64,000 nucleotides of DNA from Azolla caroliniana (GCA_043228905.1 JBHGNT010000021.1:13082001-13146000), one strand, 5' to 3'. Positions 41,857 through 54,250 are shown, counted from the stretch's first letter. The notes: a model not told the origin generated them from the letters alone. Translations and numbers: made by a program.

Positions 41857-43200
41857 TGTCGTGAAAATCCGTCACCATGTGTGGATCGTGAGGCGAAACC
41901 GTCGGGGTTATGGACGGGAAGGAAATAGGGCTCACACACACAACACAAGGAAGGCTTACACAAACAAGGCACGAGTATTCGAACGTGTTTGTGAAAAGGA
42001 GAGGTGCATGTGCAAGCCCGAACGCTCCCTTGTTACAGGACACGCGAACACACAACCAAGGTTTACACACAGGAGATACAATTTCAAACGCCTTTGTGAA
42101 AGGAGATGTTAGAGGTTATGACCTAAGTAAGCATATGATAAGGATAAAAGATAGATAGATAAAAAGGAGAGAGAGAAAGAAGGGTGCCGATCCACCCGAC
42201 CACCCCCGAGCGAAGGGATCGAGAAGGAATGGAGCCTCAATCGGCATCCCATACCACCGTCGTCGCGTCGAGTCATACATGGTGCTAGCGCGCTCACTAC
42301 AAGAGTTGACCCACCACGAAATAGAGTCTCGACGTAGTCAAGATATGATGAAATGAGGGTAGCTAGGCCTCATATTTATAGCAATACCCAAGGCCCCCAG
42401 GCAAGTTCACACTTGGCCTAATGGGTTGTCTCAATCCCAAGGATTAAAAGTAATCATCCCCTTCTTTACACTCTCATTTAACCCTCACACTTATCCACGT
42501 GTATAGAATACTACAGTAAATTCTCACAGCGGGATATTATATGGTCATGCCCGTAACATGAGAGGTGCATGGGCAAGCCTGAACGCTCTCTTGCCACAAG
42601 TTGCATGAAAACACAAGCAAGATTTACACTAACACGCAAGAAACGAAAGTTTGAATGCCTTTGTGAAAGGAGAGGTGCATGGGCAAGCCCGAAACGCTCC
42701 CTTGTCACAAGACACACAAACAGATAAGCATAAATGACAATAACATACAAGACATGTAAGTTTGAATGCCTTTGGGAAAGGAGAGGTGCATGGGCAAGCC
42801 CGAAACGCTCCCTTGTCACAAGACACACAAACAAATAAGCACAAATGACAATAACATATAAGACACGTAGGTGAAACCAAACATTAGTTTATTGCAATAT
42901 AATAGATTCTTTTATAAAATAATAATCAATTTTACAACAGGTTTGATATGAATATGAGAGATAATTTATAAAGGAAGGGGGAAGATAGGTGGAGGAAAGA
43001 AGAGAATAGAATATAGAAGAAGGTGATTCTTTGTTGATGATGCCTCTCTATGTTGTTGATCCTTCTTCTTTTGCCTTCCAATTGAGTAGAGCTTCCACTG
43101 TCGTGTTGTTTTGCTTTCGCATAGGAAATAAGGCAGGACCGCGAGAGCCCTGAACCGAGGAGCAAGAGAAAGAAGAGGGGTGGGAGGGGGGGGAGAAGTG
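41857..43200. mobile_element. Insertion I, left arm (LTR-like)
   Basis: Insertion I (41,857-49,343) splits the H gag. Its ends are TGTCGTGA and TCACGACA, an 8-bp perfect inverted pair, and it is flanked by ACGG on both sides (41,853-41,856 and 49,344-49,347). The left arm has a TATAAATA box on the minus strand (about 42,370) and no recognisable protein. The internal side is cut at about 43,205 by gypsy G. Confidence 0.7.
42545..42880. repeat. Tandem repeat of about 115 bp within insertion I
   Basis: gagaggtgcatgggcaagcc recurs at about 42,559, 42,670 and 42,780, with a diverged copy at 41,999. Each copy continues gaacgctcccttgtcacaaga, then acacaaac and tttgaatgcctttgtgaaag. Confidence 0.9.
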
Positions 43201-43204
43201 CGCA

Positions 43205-43424
43205 CTCGTGGGCTGGTTAGGCCTACTTACAATCGATAGCGCTTGCCAGTTGAATGAACCACTAACGCGTATACCGACTAAACAAGATGCATGCTCGCGT
43301 AAAGGGAGACTCACAGAAACACAGAGAGATGGAAACAAGAGATTTGATTCCAATATCAGTAAAGGTTTCAGTGTTAGCAAGATTACAACCGGCTAGCCGG
43401 CGATAGACCCAACCTAGACGATCA
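43205..43424 (-). mobile_element. Gypsy element G, left LTR fragment
   Basis: Matches 48,170-48,376 (for example ttacaaccggctagccggcgat). Its TGTCG-bearing end is missing: the integrase frame joins it directly at 43,424, so a deletion removed the rest of integrase and half of the 3' LTR. Confidence 0.82.
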
Positions 43425-43827
43425 CATGGTTGCGGTCGTCTTGTTCGGCAATGCACAACCCTCCACCTGATTTGTCAAGTCCTCTCGCACAAGCACTAGG
43501 TATCGCATCTGCCCTACCCCCATCGGCATCGTCACTAAGTCCACCATCCACTTGAAGTGGATGGTCGGTGAGTAGGTCGGGTGCAGCTCGTCCCGATGTC
43601 GGATCACGGAGTGCACTTGGCAGCTCTCGCACATTGTTATGAACTGGTGCACGTCCCGGTACAGCCCCGACCACCAATACTTCTCCTTCAGCCTTTCGAA
43701 TGTGGCCCATGTCCCGTGGTGTCCGGCCCAAGGACTCTTGTGATACACCGTCAGCAACGCCTCTTGCTCTTCCTTCCCTACCACTACGCGGAGTGGAACA
43801 CCGCCTCGCTTCTTTGAGTGCTTCCAT
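43425..43827 (-). pseudogene. Gypsy element G integrase (truncated)
   Basis: Minus strand: AVYHKSPWAGHHGTW-like zinc-binding H-H, then FERLKEKYWWSGLYRDVHQFITMCESCQ (C-C), then FKWMVDLVTMPMGVGQMRYLVLVREDLT with the first catalytic Asp. The frame runs into the LTR after NKTTATM, so the second Asp and the Glu are gone. Confidence 0.88.
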
Positions 43828-45409
43828 ATGTTCCTGTCTCGTAGGAAAAATCAGTACACCTTCTTCCGTATCCGGTTAGCTTCATCTTTCGTCCATGTTG
43901 CGTCCGGCGTCATCGTCTTTAAGAACCTATCGATCTGGAGCCACTCCCCGTCGTACTCACCTTCGTTGAACTCGTTGAGTGCTAGGGTGCTCCTTGCCCT
44001 CGTTGTCACGTAGGCTGACTTGAAGAAGTCCACGCCGACTTCTTCGTCCTTTGAAACCATGTCGTCCTCGTCACTGTACCGTGCTCTAGAAAGCATGTCA
44101 GCCATGGTGTTGTCTTTCCCGAAAATGTGCCGTATTTCCGGATTCAGGGACTTGATGTACGCGATCCACCTGAGCATCGCCAAGTCTGGCGTCGCGCATC
44201 CGGAAACCATACCAAGGATCGTTAGGCAGTTTGTCTCGATTATTACCTCCATCCCGATCAAGTAGTCTTTATCGGCCTTGACTACCGAAACAATACCCCA
44301 GAGTTCGCGTTTAACTTGGGTGTATCCTCGTTGCCGCTCACTCAGCACTTTCGCTCCGAACCGGATGGGGAGCCTCATTCCACTCTCGTCCTCCTGGTTG
44401 ACCACCCATCCTATCCTGGTCGGGCTCATGTCTACCGTAACGTAAATTGGGATGTCCTTGCCGTAAACCACTTTCCGGAGTGCCAGTGCCGCGGTTAGCG
44501 CCTCCTTCAATCTACGAACTGACTCCACATGCTCCTCGCCCCACTCGAATTTATGCCCCTTCTTCAACAACCCGTAGAGTGGCTCTGTGACGTGCGCATA
44601 ATGCGGAATCCAAATATGGTAGAACACGCACGCGCCTAGGAACCTCCTTACCTCCGTGACCGACTTGCATTCTTCCTTCATTACGGAGATGGCCTCTACC
44701 TTCGCGAGAGACGGTTTCCGGCCATAAGGCCCGCACAAGTGTCTGAACACTAGGATCTCTGGTTTCCTGAAAGCGGACTTCTCTCCGGAGAAGGTGATTC
44801 GTGCATCCTCTAGCCTTTGCAGCACCCTCTTGCAATCGCTGATGTGGTCCACAATGAATCTCCGGCAACCGTTCGGGCCAACTGATTCATCCTTGTTTTC
44901 CACCAGGCACTCCTTTATCGGGATGTCATCCAAGAATGGCATGGTAATGTCCGGGATGCAATCCCTCAGCACTTATTCATTGCATTCACCATGTGTGCCA
45001 CCAAGTTGGTCCCTCCTTGCGGCAGGGTACACATCCACACTAAGTCGAGAGGAGTTCGTATCGTCGTAATGTCCCTGCTCTCCACGGCTAGTTGGAACTG
45101 ATCATACCCTGAGTACAAATCCCCAACCGAATAGATCGACTTTCCGGCAAAGGCCTCCTTGAACTCGTCAATGGTCGGCCCGATTCTTGCATTCCGAATG
45201 GTCACCTTGTTGACTAGCTGCAGGTCCTGAATAAAGCACAACGTGTCGTTCTTCTTTGGCACGGTAAACCACTTATTCGAATATGGGGCGCTCGATGGCT
45301 CGAGGATGCCCATCTCCACCTTCTGCTTCAACAACTCCATCAACTTCGGGATGTGAGCTCTGGGTACCGGAATCGGCTTGCGGTACTGTGAAGATAACCA
45401 TTGGCTCAA
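43828..45409 (-). pseudogene. Gypsy element G reverse transcriptase and RNase H
   Basis: Minus strand: PVPRAHIPKLMELLKQKVEMGILEPSSAPYSN, VPKKNDTLCFIQDLQLVNKVT, SVGDLYSGYDQFQL (first RT Asp) and LPQGGTNLVAHMVN. A frame change at about 44,970 follows, then MPFLDDIPIKEC (FLDD active site), GEKSAFRKPEILVFRHLCGPYGRKPS and EVRRFLGACVFYHIWI. RNase H follows: IYVTVDMSPTRIGWVVNQE, QVKRELWGIVSVVKADKDYL and GKDNTMADMLSRARY. FLDD in place of YMDD/YLDD is unusual but compatible with activity. Confidence 0.9.
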
Positions 45410-46960
45410 CGATCATCGGGTCTACGCACCCGATCTCCTGTGATGAGAATGAGAAGGCCTTCCCGTGCCTCCCGAGCATCCTCCGAAACCGGTCCTCCTC
45501 CGCTGGGCAATAGAAAGCCACCCCCACCAACCTTGAGCTCCCGTAGCATTTTGTCAGTGAACCGGTGTCCTATGCTGGCCGGATTCCGCAAACTTGGGTC
45601 CGACGCGACCCCTTTCATCCATTCCTCACTGCCCTCCGGTAAGGGAGCCGCGATTGGCCTCACCTTCCGGTCCACAGTCTTGTACTTCGTTTCCACTCGG
45701 GTTGTCCGATCCAACTCGACCCTTTTCCCGAAATCAGCAATGGCTTCATACATCCTTTCTGAACAAACCGGAATCATCCGGTCTTCATTGAGACCTTCTT
45801 CAAGCACCTTCCCTAGGTCTCCCAAGGTTTCATCGAAGGAGACCACCTCCACGGCGCTGCCAATCTCCTTGTCAGGGCCAAGGACTCTGCACGCCCTGAG
45901 ACGTTCCTGTGGTCGCTTCTTTTCCCCGCCACTAATGCCGGTTATCGTACAACCTCCGTTGTCAGAGAGCCAAAATTTCCTACCTATGGTACACGTGTGG
46001 GGTTACTCCGAGGTGTCCGGAATATCGCGGCCCCACGCCTTGATAGCCCTCTCTAAAAAATCCCCTCGGTTATCGCCGTCGAGGGTCTCGCGGTTACGCT
46101 CATGGTTCAGACGCAATGTTAGAAATTGGAAGGAGTTTCGCCCATCTTGGCTCTTCACGCGTGCGTACGCCAAACCATTATCCAACACCTTTGTCTCCAT
46201 GCGTGCTGCCGTAATATACGGTTCACCGAGTATCATCGGGTGCGAGGATGTCTCCTACACGAAGAAGTGTTGGTCAATTTCAACATCGCCGATTTTCACA
46301 CGTACATTCGGGCAGGCCCTATGAAGCTCCTCCGTGGCCGCATATCTTCCACCCGTGCTTGGTGTTGATCGGCCACTTTCCCTACTTATAGAAGTCCATA
46401 GACATCAAGTTGATCTCCGACCCGTGGTCGGTCAGCGCCAGTACCGGCTCCTGGACGTCCCCGACCTGAACGGGGGTTTCTATAGTAGCCCTTACCCAGT
46501 GCAACTTTGAATAGTGGCTCTCCGCCAACTCGTCTTCCAAGGCCACGTGCTCCAGGTGTGTCGTTCGCACCTCCACCGGCTTCTCCGGCTCCGGCTCCGT
46601 CGAGAGCCGTTTACGCTTCACCAAGTCCACGATGGAATCGTGGAACTCCTTCAAGGCGATCCCGAGCACCTCCCTCAGTGACAACTCCACCTTGTTGTCG
46701 AGAATCCGCTCCTCGAGGACCTTCCACATGTCCGTCATCCTTTCTATTTCGGTGTCTAGCCGGTAACTGGTTGGCTTTGCTCTGTCTGCCATGCCAAGAT
46801 TGCCAACATCATTCCTCTTTGGCCCGAATCGGGTCTCGTACTGATTCAGGGGTGCGGTTCCACCGGACTTCCCTGCCCTCTTGTCCTCCACTAGAACCTC
46901 GTAGTTTTGGCACGCGGCCTCCATATAGCCGGTCTTCTCCTCTACCGGGTCGTCCCACCC
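45410..46960 (-). pseudogene. Gypsy element G protease and linker
   Basis: Segments 46,382-46,924 and 46,003-46,236: a spacer domain close to that of element F (AACQNYEVLVEDKRAGKSGG, LSLREVLGIALKEFHDSIVDLVKRK), then ALTDHGSEINLMSMDFYK (protease, DHGS), then MILGEPYITAARMETKVLDNG and QFLTLRLNHERNR. A stop right after DFYK and later frame changes break the frame. 45,406-45,852 continues toward RT with no recognised domain. Confidence 0.82.
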
Positions 46961-48138
46961 GGTGACCTCCGACCCGTTGCTCCGCGCGGTTCGCTTCTAC
47001 CCTCTTCAGTCGAACCCTAGAGAGGCCGCCTTCTAGCACCAACGGCCAGAACCCAGAGTCTCTCGTCTTCCGACCCTCGTTGCTCCCGACTCGGATTCCG
47101 GCTTACGCCGAGTAATGGACGGCTTCTGCATGGCACGCCGCTGCTTCTTCCATCAACCTCTTCATTCCGTCGCGCCCGAAGTTCGTCTCTAGGGCTCTCC
47201 GAGTATCACCGGTGTGCACCCGCCTGTTCCACAGGTACACCACATTGCTTCTAAGTGCGTCAACAAAATCCGCGCACTCTTTTCGGGCGTGGCTGACCGC
47301 GTCGCACCACATGCACCGCTGCCCGGCTGGACGCCTCCGGTTGCGAGACTGTTCGCCGTTGTCATCTGCTTCAGCTTTCCAAAGCCGCTCCTCCAGATGG
47401 GCCCTTGACTACGCCGATCGAGGTTGAGCTGCCCATCTCAAGCCAATCCCGGGTTTCCTCATTTCGTGCCTGTGAAGGCTCATCGAACTTCCTTGCCAGG
47501 ACGGATCTCGCCGTCGACGATCCCTCGTCGCCCTACTCACATTGTTTGTCAAAACGGTCGCAGACTCTCTTCACCACGACCTAGTCGGTCATCAGCCCGT
47601 CATCCGTCTCCAGCAAGAGACCCACCTGATCTCGATCCCGCACGTCCACGGCTTTGACAAACAACAAGACATGGCTCGTGTCCATCACTGCTCTGTCCAA
47701 TGTCGAGAGCCACGCGAAGCGTTCTTCAAACTCCTGGAGAAGAGCCAACACATTCCTCCCCTTTTCGGGGGTCTCTACCCAATCCATGAAATCTCCCTTC
47801 GATAGCCGAAGCGCGTCATCGAGCCCATACCTTTAGAGGAGCCACCCCTCGAACTCTTCCCAGGTCCGGCATCCGGCCTTCACCTCGAGCACCTCCGCAT
47901 GAATGCCCGGTGTTGCCACTCGAGGGAATCCGGCCAGCCGGCTGTCTTCTGGGATGTCCCTCATCACCATCTCGGCTCAATAGGACTCCAAATAGTTCGT
48001 GGCATTCTTCCCACCAAACCGGCCTATTGTGTCGACAATTGCTTCAATGGCCCTGTCGAGTGTGCCCGTGCCCTCGCGAGCACTTACTATCCGATCAACT
48101 GCTGCTGCCATGGTTTCGGCAAGCTCCGATCCCCTCAT
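46961..48138 (-). pseudogene. Gypsy element G gag
   Basis: The ATG at 48,138 gives RGSELAETMAAAVDR, close to element F. Later pieces: FEERFAWLSTLDRAVMDTSHVLLFVKAVDVRDRDQVGLLLE in 47,581-47,787, and a zinc knuckle CMWCDAVSHARKEC followed by ADFVDALRSNVVYLW (ending at about 47,315). Frame changes and stops lie between the pieces. Confidence 0.8.
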
Positions 48139-48169
48139 CTTCGACTCCTCTGCCGCCTTGTTTCACTTA

Positions 48170-48798
48170 GGCCTGCTTACAATCGACAGCGCTTGTCGGC
48201 TGAATGAACCACTAACGTGTATACCAACTAAACAAGATGCACGCTCGCGTAAAGGGAGACTCACGGAAACACAGAGAGACGGAAATAGGAGATACGATTC
48301 CAATATCAGTAAAAGTTACAATGTTTGCAAGATTACAACCGGCTAGCCGGCGATAAACCCAACCCAGACAATCACACAATCGCACACACACGTAGTAGAG
48401 CCTCTGCGGGAAGCACACGGGCTTCCCTTGAAACAGAGGCAGCTGACTCAAAAACCCTGCAAAGAACAACAACAGAGTCCAGGAGAGAGCTCGGTTCCTA
48501 GTCTAACAGCACCTCGTCCTCACCAAAACGCGATCCCTTTTTAGTCTTCTCCCCTTCCCTTTTATAGGCCGCCGAGGAGGGACAGTTACATCCTGGTCAC
48601 ATCACTTTTATTCTTTGTCCCTTCGGACAGAGATCCGCTTCGATTTACTGGCCTATTAATATATTCTTCCTAGGATATGCACATCACGTCAGCCTATCAC
48701 TAGTTATGTACATAGCGTTGCTTTGAGTGCACACGCGTAAGTGCCATTTCACACGCCGAATTCCCTGATTCCACCTAAGGCCGGTTTTCTCCACGACA
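48170..48798 (-). mobile_element. Gypsy element G, 5' LTR (right)
   Basis: On the minus strand it starts TGTCGTGGAGAAAACCGG at 48,798. It has CCTATAAAAG (about 48,562-48,571), and aligns with the F LTR. The inner edge is unclear because the TGGTGAACCC primer site present in F is replaced here by gcaggcctaagtgaaac. Confidence 0.8.
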
Positions 48799-49343
48799 TT
48801 GCGTTCCTTCTCCCCCCCCCCCCCCCCCACCCCCCCTCTTCTTCACTAGAATAGGCTCTTATTTATAGGTTTAGGATTGCTTGCCTTTTTCCCCAAAAAA
48901 AAACTTGTCTATATGAGTCGACTTTTCTTTTCCTCACTATTTCTGTTTTCTAGCCCCAAATTTCACATGCAAGATATTCTTGGAAAGCTCTTTGGGTTAG
49001 CTTTCTTATGCATCTTTTCTTTTCTAATTTGGACATCTGACAAGGAAATTATGAGTTTGTTTCTCTATTGTTTTCCTCATATCCACACGTGCTTCTTCTT
49101 CTTTTTCTCCCCATCTTTTTCTCCACTTTTGTCTACTTTTGAAAACCGCCTCTAACTTAATATTCTTCATTATTTATAGTAAGTTTCAATCCTTTGAACT
49201 TTTATTTATAAGGAATTATCTTTGGCAAATGAAAAATATTTTTGCTACCAATAAAGTTGACTTCACAATACTAGTTTATTTGAACTACTATTTTACTTCT
49301 TTTCGAGGGTGGTTTCACACTATGTGTTAGGAACATCACGACA
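48799..49343. mobile_element. Insertion I, right arm
   Basis: Starts with a homopolymer-like run of about 18 C (48,814-48,831) and is otherwise AT-rich, with several TTTATTTATA-like words. It ends ATCACGACA followed by ACGG. I see no coding sequence and no match to the left arm beyond the 8-bp inverted ends. Confidence 0.55.
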
Positions 49344-49480
49344 ACGGGAAACCACAAGTTCTTACATACCAACATGTCTCTCATTTTGGACTTCCATATG
49401 GGGTAGTTGGCTCCGGTCAGCTTAATCATCCCTCCTAGTGATTCATCCATATTCCAAGACTTTGCGAAGGGTATGAACCT
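49344..49480 (-). pseudogene. Copia element H gag, N-terminal part
   Basis: Minus strand: MDESLGGMIKLTGANYPIWKSKMRDMLVCKNLWFPV, the classic copia gag start (TGANYPIWKSKM). The frame stops at insertion I; the continuation (ISKPENIDALTW) is at 41,850 and below. Confidence 0.88.
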
Positions 49481-49496
49481 TGGCTCTGATAACACT
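49481..49496 (-). other. Primer-binding site of copia element H
   Basis: Minus strand: AGTGTTATCAGAGCCA directly inside the LTR. It resembles the copia site TGGTATCAGAGCC that pairs with initiator Met-tRNA. Confidence 0.8.
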
Positions 49497-50614
49497 TGTT
49501 AGGAATATGGTACTGAATTGGGATGATTTAGACTTCCAACACAATTAACAATAAATGAAACCACTAGACAAAAATGAGAGTACACCAAAAACTTTAACAT
49601 GGAAAACCCAAAATAGGGAAAAATCACAAGAACTGTAGGTTCCAAAACAACTTTACTATGATCTGAATACAACCTCTCTAGGTTTTCCCTAGAGGAATGT
49701 ATCTACCTCAAGGCGATGGACTTGGTTACAACCTTCACCCAATCAGGTAGATAGAATAACAAAGATTACAAACAGAGTACAACCTCTCTAGGTTGGGATA
49801 CAGGAAATGTACTAGCCTCAAGGTACCAACCTTGGCTACAATATTCACCAGATTGGGTGGATAAAACAACAAAGATTACAACTGAGTACAACCTCTCTAG
49901 ATTTTGACTAGAGGAACGTACAAACCTCAAGGCAACAGCCTTGGCTACACAATAGTGAGTACAACTTAGTACGGACTCTCTAGGTTTTGACTAGAGAGAA
50001 TGTACTAGCGTCAAGGCAACAACCTTGGCTACAATCTTCACCCAATCGGGTGGATACAACAACAATAAGTACAACTAGAGGAAATATATTAGCCTCAAGA
50101 AAACCTTGTCTACGATCCTCACCCGATTGGGTGGATTGACCAACAAGCAATAACCTAGATTACAATTCTTCACCCAACTAGGTGGATAGAAAAACTAGCA
50201 AAAAAATGGAAACAAGAAAAACATGAAACGAAGAAACCTGATGCAAGTAGACAAGATAGGTGTTATTCAATCGTGGTTCTCTGATAGCACGAACAGACCC
50301 TTGCAAGTCTCTGTCTCCACTTTGGTAGAACACTCTTCCTCTTGCTCTCACTCTTTCGTTTTTTGTTTTTCTCTCTGTGTTTTTCTATTTTTCTCTATGT
50401 TTTCTCCCTGTAGTCCAACGTCTATATACCTATGTTCATACACACACACACAAAAGACAAACACCAAAAAAAACATAGAAAAGAAAAAAGGGTATACATT
50501 ATAATTATATATATATATATATATAATTATAACTTTTCTTATTTTTGTCCCTAAGCCAATTCGGCGCTCAGCCGACTCGATGTTGTGGGCTCCACGAGTG
50601 GACAAGCCCCAACA
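49497..50614 (-). mobile_element. Copia element H, 5' LTR with internal tandem repeats
   Basis: 1,118 bp, TGTTAGGAATATGG to CAAGCCCCAACA on the plus strand. About five decayed units of roughly 110 bp (starting at about 49,670, 49,780, 49,889, 49,968 and 50,063) each contain tacaacctctctaggttttg, tgtactagcctcaaggcaac and cttcacccaatcgggtggata. The outer half has pyrimidine-rich tracts, CACACA and an (AT)n stretch. Confidence 0.9.
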
Positions 50615-52394
50615 TGATCCACGTCATTTCTATGTTTGTTTTCAGATTGGCCAAGGGTTGGTTGCACGTCAAGCTACCCCTCATCATTTGTTGTATATAT
50701 AATTATGTTTTTAGGGCGTTGCATCAACGAGGAACCTATCTTAGAATCTCAAATCCATACTCTGAATTTGTCAAGACATTGTTTCAATTGATCCCAACCT
50801 CAAAAAAAAATTAAAAATCTTGAGTAGCAATCCACTTTGTTTTTTTTTTCCATAAAAAATATGCTCCATTGGTATTAAAATTAACAATGCCAAAGGCAAT
50901 CTACAAATTGTACATAATAGTTTCCCCTCCATAAGTATATATCGTAAAAAAAGGGACCAAATAATGATGGCATTTGTTATGGCCTCTAAAAAACATCATG
51001 TTGCAGCCAACATTGGCTTAATGTGATTCCACATATACTAAAGCTCTTTAGTATACCCATATTCAACCTATAAACAAATTCCTGCGGTCCAAGTGAATAC
51101 ATATCTTGGTGGTAATCATGGCTAGTAGTCTAAAAACTCCATGTTTGCATTTGGTTCCGCATGTACTAAAGTTGTTCACCATCACCTGGTTGTCCAATAG
51201 CTGTTCCCGTTCCTTGGCCTTTAATTTTCCCTTGTGAATGTCCTTTTGTACCACTTAGGCAATACAAAACTGCTCTCTCCAATCAAGCCATTGAGGTAAT
51301 CTGCTACTTCTTGGCCGTAGTCTTCTTCAAGCTGACTTTCCAAGCTCATAAATCTGTCCAACCTCTTGTATCTTTGTCTGTCTTTTCCACTTTGTTAGTT
51401 TAAATCTTTGGTAAATGCATCCAAATTAGTAAGTTGGCGAAATGGTTTAAGGGATTCAGATATGCCTATGATCATGTAGAGTCTTAGTTGCAAATCCTCC
51501 TAGAAGTAGCTTTAAATAATTTTGTCTAGTTACTAGCCAATTTCATACGGTGGGGTACCAAATCAAACCCCATAGATCAACTATTCTTTGTCATGCAAGA
51601 CGCAAAAAAAACATGCTTAAAACGAGAATTTTATGGTTACGTTCATCAATCTCTATGACTCTATGTTACAAAACTTCCTAATAGCTAAAATATACACATC
51701 CTTCACTACAACTTGTTCAATAGTTATGAACTTAGAGAATTCCACAACAGGCCTCCAAACGCCTACATTATCAACTACGAATTCAAAGGAAGCCCTAATG
51801 ACCCCAAAAGCTACCATTAGCCTATGAGACTAAAACGCCCATCAAGTTATTTCTTGCTTGAAAGTAATGGATGCCCCACATGTCAAGGCCTTATACTTGC
51901 ACAAATCTTGCACATGGTGCAATTAGTTCATTATGTATGACCATGACAATTGTTGGTGGAAAACTTATGGGAAGTTCGGATAAGGACCAATAGTTGGATA
52001 TCCTAAATCAATAGATCAAGTGAATTTTCCACTTCCAACAACCTCTTAATACTTAGGTCTAAATATGAGCATATAATAGAGGCTCAAGTTAGGTGGGGCT
52101 AATGCCACGTAATTGCCATGATGATGAGGTTTTCTCACATTAACTAGGAACCATATCTTTGTATATGTGTGATCAAGTGAACAAGGAAATATGAGGACAT
52201 AGTAGAGCAATGGGGCACAAAGCAAACACCCCAAGATAAAGTGCTTTAATTTCTAGGTTCACACATGGTAAGTTAGTGGCCCATAAAAAATGAATTTTAC
52301 AAGGGCACTACAATAAGCAATGTTATAACCAAGGAGGGGTTCCACTAACTATCTAGACTAACCACATTCACTAGCCAATGAGCCCAAGATCATC

Positions 52395-52479
52395 ATGTGG
52401 TTTCAAAGAGACACCATATGTTCTAAATGTGGCCAAGAACACCTTGTTCAAAATTGTCACAAAACGAAGAACAAGTAAC
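52395..52479 (+). pseudogene. Gag zinc-knuckle relic
   Basis: ICSKCGQEHLVQNCHKTKNK then a stop: a CCHC-like motif one residue short (CX2CX3HX4C). No other gag sequence was recognised next to it. Confidence 0.35.
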
Positions 52480-53574
52480 AACATGTTGTCAATTGTACCA
52501 TCCAAAATTGGGGCAACTGTAGTCACTCGTGCTCAACGCATAGCTCAAAATGTAGAAAATGTTGAGCAAGGTACTTAGAGAACATCTATTGCTTGTTATG
52601 CACAATGAATATTTTAGAAATCTAAGCTACAAATTTGACTAAATTTATAAGCTTTACTAGAACCATTTTAATGCTCATAAATCATATTGTGTCCCTTAAT
52701 AAGAGTGACACCTTACTAAGCTTTCAAAAGAACAAACAGTAGAAGTAAGACATCAAAAAATATTGTTTCCAACACTTTGAAAAATGATCAATAAGCGCAA
52801 ATTGTATCGTCAGACAATTAGGATAGTTTATCGCTTATGAATGTTGTTGAAGCCCAAGTTAGTCATTCCCAACTAAAACCATGGGTAGGATTAGTTTTTG
52901 AATAATTTAGAAATTTTATGGAACAAGGATCTTACTCAAAGTATAGATGTATTTGAATCTTACTTCGATAACTATTTTAGGATATACTAAGGCTTAATTA
53001 ATCATTTTCATATTAATAGCACTTTAAATTTCAAATACTTGAGAAAACCATGGTACAAGATAAATTATTGATTGAGTTTGAAATATATTCTTCGGTTATT
53101 GATTTATTGTTCTATACATTATTTGCGAATAGGATTGTTGCTATTTACAAATTCTAATCTCACTCCAAAATTATTAGATGCATAATGAATCTTATCTTTA
53201 AACAGAACAAGGCTCAATTAAACTTTTTTTAAGGCTTGATAATACTCATTTTTCGAAGCTTTAAAAGACTTGATTTTACCCATTTTCCAAAGATTTCAAA
53301 GGCTTGAGTTGTTTCGTGTATTGATTCATAGAAGTTAGCTTGCTTTTTTATCACTATCTTTGTTTTTTATGCAATAAATTAAACTCCAACTAGCATGGAG
53401 CATGTGCCTCTCTCTCTGTATCTCTCTTTCCTTGGTCAGAACACACAAATATATTAATGTGTGTGGAAAACACAACTATGGTACCATAACTCAGTGATGT
53501 TACCCACAAAACGATTAGTTGGACACACGAAATCACCAATAGGCAAGACGTACATTCCATCAACGAAAGAATTT

Positions 53575-53602
53575 TGATCTCTCTCTCTCTCTCTCTCTCT
53601 CT
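53575..53602. repeat. (CT)n microsatellite
   Basis: About 14 CT/TC units. Confidence 0.9.
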
Positions 53603-54009
53603 AAAAATACAAAATTATATCAATTGCATGTATAAAACACTAGATAATTTGCATTACAGCGGATTTAGTGGTGTCGTTCATAGTATGAACCATATGTACC
53701 ATACGTGCATTCGCATTCGCGAATGACTGAACCATTTGCGCAAGAAAAACACCCTCAAAGAATGATAAATACCATACTTTTGGATTAACTATTTATTATG
53801 AGGTAAATAAGCCTAAAAAATGGAAAAAAACAAAAAAAACACAAGAATGTTTGAATAACATTCGCATTTGTTTTCAAACGTTATGCTAGACGAACACGAA
53901 TTTTACATACTATGGTGTCGTTACATGGTAGTTGGACATACTATACATAAGCAAAACATTGCACCAATCAGAGAATCTCCACTTTCTCCAATATGCCAAA
54001 AAAGTAGAA

Positions 54010-54250
54010 GAAAGGCTAATAGAGTTCTATGACTGTCAAAGAATTTGCAATTACAAATGAATGCAAGGATAATTCCTTAGAATCACCTCCCAAAGGTCCA
54101 ATGGGAAATTGGTGTCTTACAAAAGAGAAACTAGTAGAAAGGTTAATAGAGTTCGATGACCTTCAAAGATTTTACAAGTACGCAAGAAAGTAGGGATAAT
54201 GCCTTACAATCACCTCCCAAAAGGTCACGTGGGAAATTGGATACTTACAA
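54010..54250. repeat. Diverged tandem duplication of about 120 bp
   Basis: aggctaatagagttctatga to gggaaattggtgtcttaca and aggttaatagagttcgatga to gggaaattggatacttaca are head-to-tail copies with about 80 % identity by eye. Confidence 0.8.

Noticed and set aside
42500-42880. Repeated peptide CVSCDKGAFRACPCTSPF on the minus strand
   Set aside because: A by-product of the 115-bp tandem repeat in insertion I.
51633-51827. 64-codon ORF (Thr/Leu/Ser-rich)
   Set aside because: No domain, no splice or promoter context; typical random frame in AT-rich DNA.
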